Shown piece after piece: positions 63,336-64,000 of a stretch of 64,000 nt of DNA. The number at the start of each line of letters is the position of its first letter. Position 1 is the first letter of the stretch. The DNA is taken from NCBI RefSeq assembly GCF_036785885.1, contig NC_092326.1, positions 40,014,287 to 40,078,286 of the forward strand. Direction: 5' to 3'. The notes under the pieces were generated by a model, which was not told where the DNA came from, ran no database searches, and saw only the letters and a list, made by a program, of their open reading frames with translations. Origin of the DNA: Coffea arabica. Lineage: Eukaryota > Streptophyta > Magnoliopsida > Gentianales > Rubiaceae. Position numbers and translations under genes: made by a program.

Positions 63336-63710
63336 AGGTTTTTTTTTTTGGGTTAAAAACAAAAAAACCCTTGTGGTATACCTAATACACAGAAAAATCC
63401 CCATTGGTTTCAAAACATATAAATCGACACTTCATATTTTGAACTAAATTGTAAACTAATAGAAATCGTTAAACTTAACGAAAATGACGGTCTCGGCTAT
63501 TAAACTTACCGGATTCTGTTAAGTTTACCGTTAAAATTACCGGACTATGTTAAGTTTTCCGTTAAGTTTAACGAATTCTGTTAGTTTACAATTTAGTTCA
63601 AAACATGAGGGTCATTTTGTATGTTTTGAAAGCACGGAGGGCTTTTCTGTGTATTAAATATACCACATGGGACTTTTTTGTTTTTAATATCCTTTTTTTA
63701 GCCCTTTCTA
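63336..63710. repeat. Long inverted repeat (hairpin-forming element)
   Basis: Two arms of about 140 bases (63336-63480 and 63560-63710) are inverted copies, sharing AAAACAAAAAA, TAATACACAGAAAA, TTTCAAAACATA, TTTGAACTAAATTGTAAAC and CGTTAAACTTAACG. The loop of about 80 bases contains further repeats of a CCGTTAA/TTAACGG motif. This is a MITE-like foldback and could make double-stranded RNA if transcribed. Confidence 0.82.
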
Positions 63711-64000
63711 GCTATGATACAATTATATATATATAAAGCTTTTCCCCACCATTGGAACTTGACGCATATTCAAAAAGACACTCTGGCCAATTGGTTCTGA
63801 CGTACGACATTGTTAGTTATCTTTTTTTTTTTTTGGATTTAAATTTAAAACCTCATGGAAAGTTTTTGTATAAAACCCTGTAAATTGGCTTAAAGCAAAT
63901 CTCATGGAAAGTATAACATTTTCTCCGGCTATAGTTTCATATATAGTATCAGTTGGCCAGAATAAGATCACAATTCAGGAAATCTAGTTATCTGCACGAA

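Noticed and set aside
1-64000. CRISPR array, bacterial operon, rRNA cluster or organelle insertion
   Set aside because: No regularly spaced repeats with unique spacers, no ribosomal RNA signature and no stretch of recognisable plastid or mitochondrial genes was seen.

Overview
This window is nuclear DNA from a eudicot plant. The evidence is AT-rich intergenic sequence, GT-AG introns with T-rich tracts, plant-only protein families (PORR, DUF707, short PIN, ZFN-type CCCH), and a plant Ty1/copia element primed by initiator tRNA-Met. It is not bacterial: there are no operons, rRNA or CRISPR arrays. The species cannot be named from the sequence alone. All family names come from reading spliced translations by eye against remembered family features; no search was run.

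Layout, left to right. (1) 602-869 (-): the first two coding exons of an unrecognised membrane-anchored protein that runs off the left edge. (2) 870-4537: AT-rich intergenic DNA, then a 170-bp inverted-repeat element (4538-4707). (3) 4716-9353: a structurally complete but coding-dead Ty1/copia retrotransposon on the minus strand, with a 5-bp target duplication. (4) 11446-18891 (+): a seven-exon gene for a 434-residue protein with five CCCH zinc fingers (ZFN1/ZFN3 type). (5) 23736-25602 (-): a two-exon gene for a 76-residue conserved membrane protein. (6) 28521-29180 (+): a two-exon gene for a secreted 120-residue cysteine-rich protein. (7) 33357-39588 (-): a 14-exon DUF707 gene (386 residues) with one GC-AG intron and probably a distant non-coding first exon near 42.3 kb. 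(8) 48106-49587 (+): an intronless PORR-domain organelle RNA-binding protein (493 residues). (9) 57462-59720 (-): a five-exon short PIN auxin carrier of PIN5 type (358 residues).

The space between genes is filled with small mobile elements. There is a family of inverted-repeat elements carrying a TTTGGAT or TTTGAAT end, a Stowaway-like element with TA duplications, a tRNA-derived SINE, two dead LINE 3' ends, two nested terminal-inverted-repeat elements, and a long hairpin at the right edge.

The genes do not form one pathway. Two points join them. The PIN5-like and ZFN3-like genes on the same segment recall the adjacent Arabidopsis loci At5g16530 and At5g16540, which suggests conserved local gene order later expanded by other genes and transposons. 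Transposons also sit directly against gene parts, notably 12 bases inside the donor side of a PIN5 intron. I did not find a convincing new biological system; the most useful leads are the gene order, the intron-edge insertion, the GC-AG intron and a possible alternative first exon of the cysteine-rich protein.
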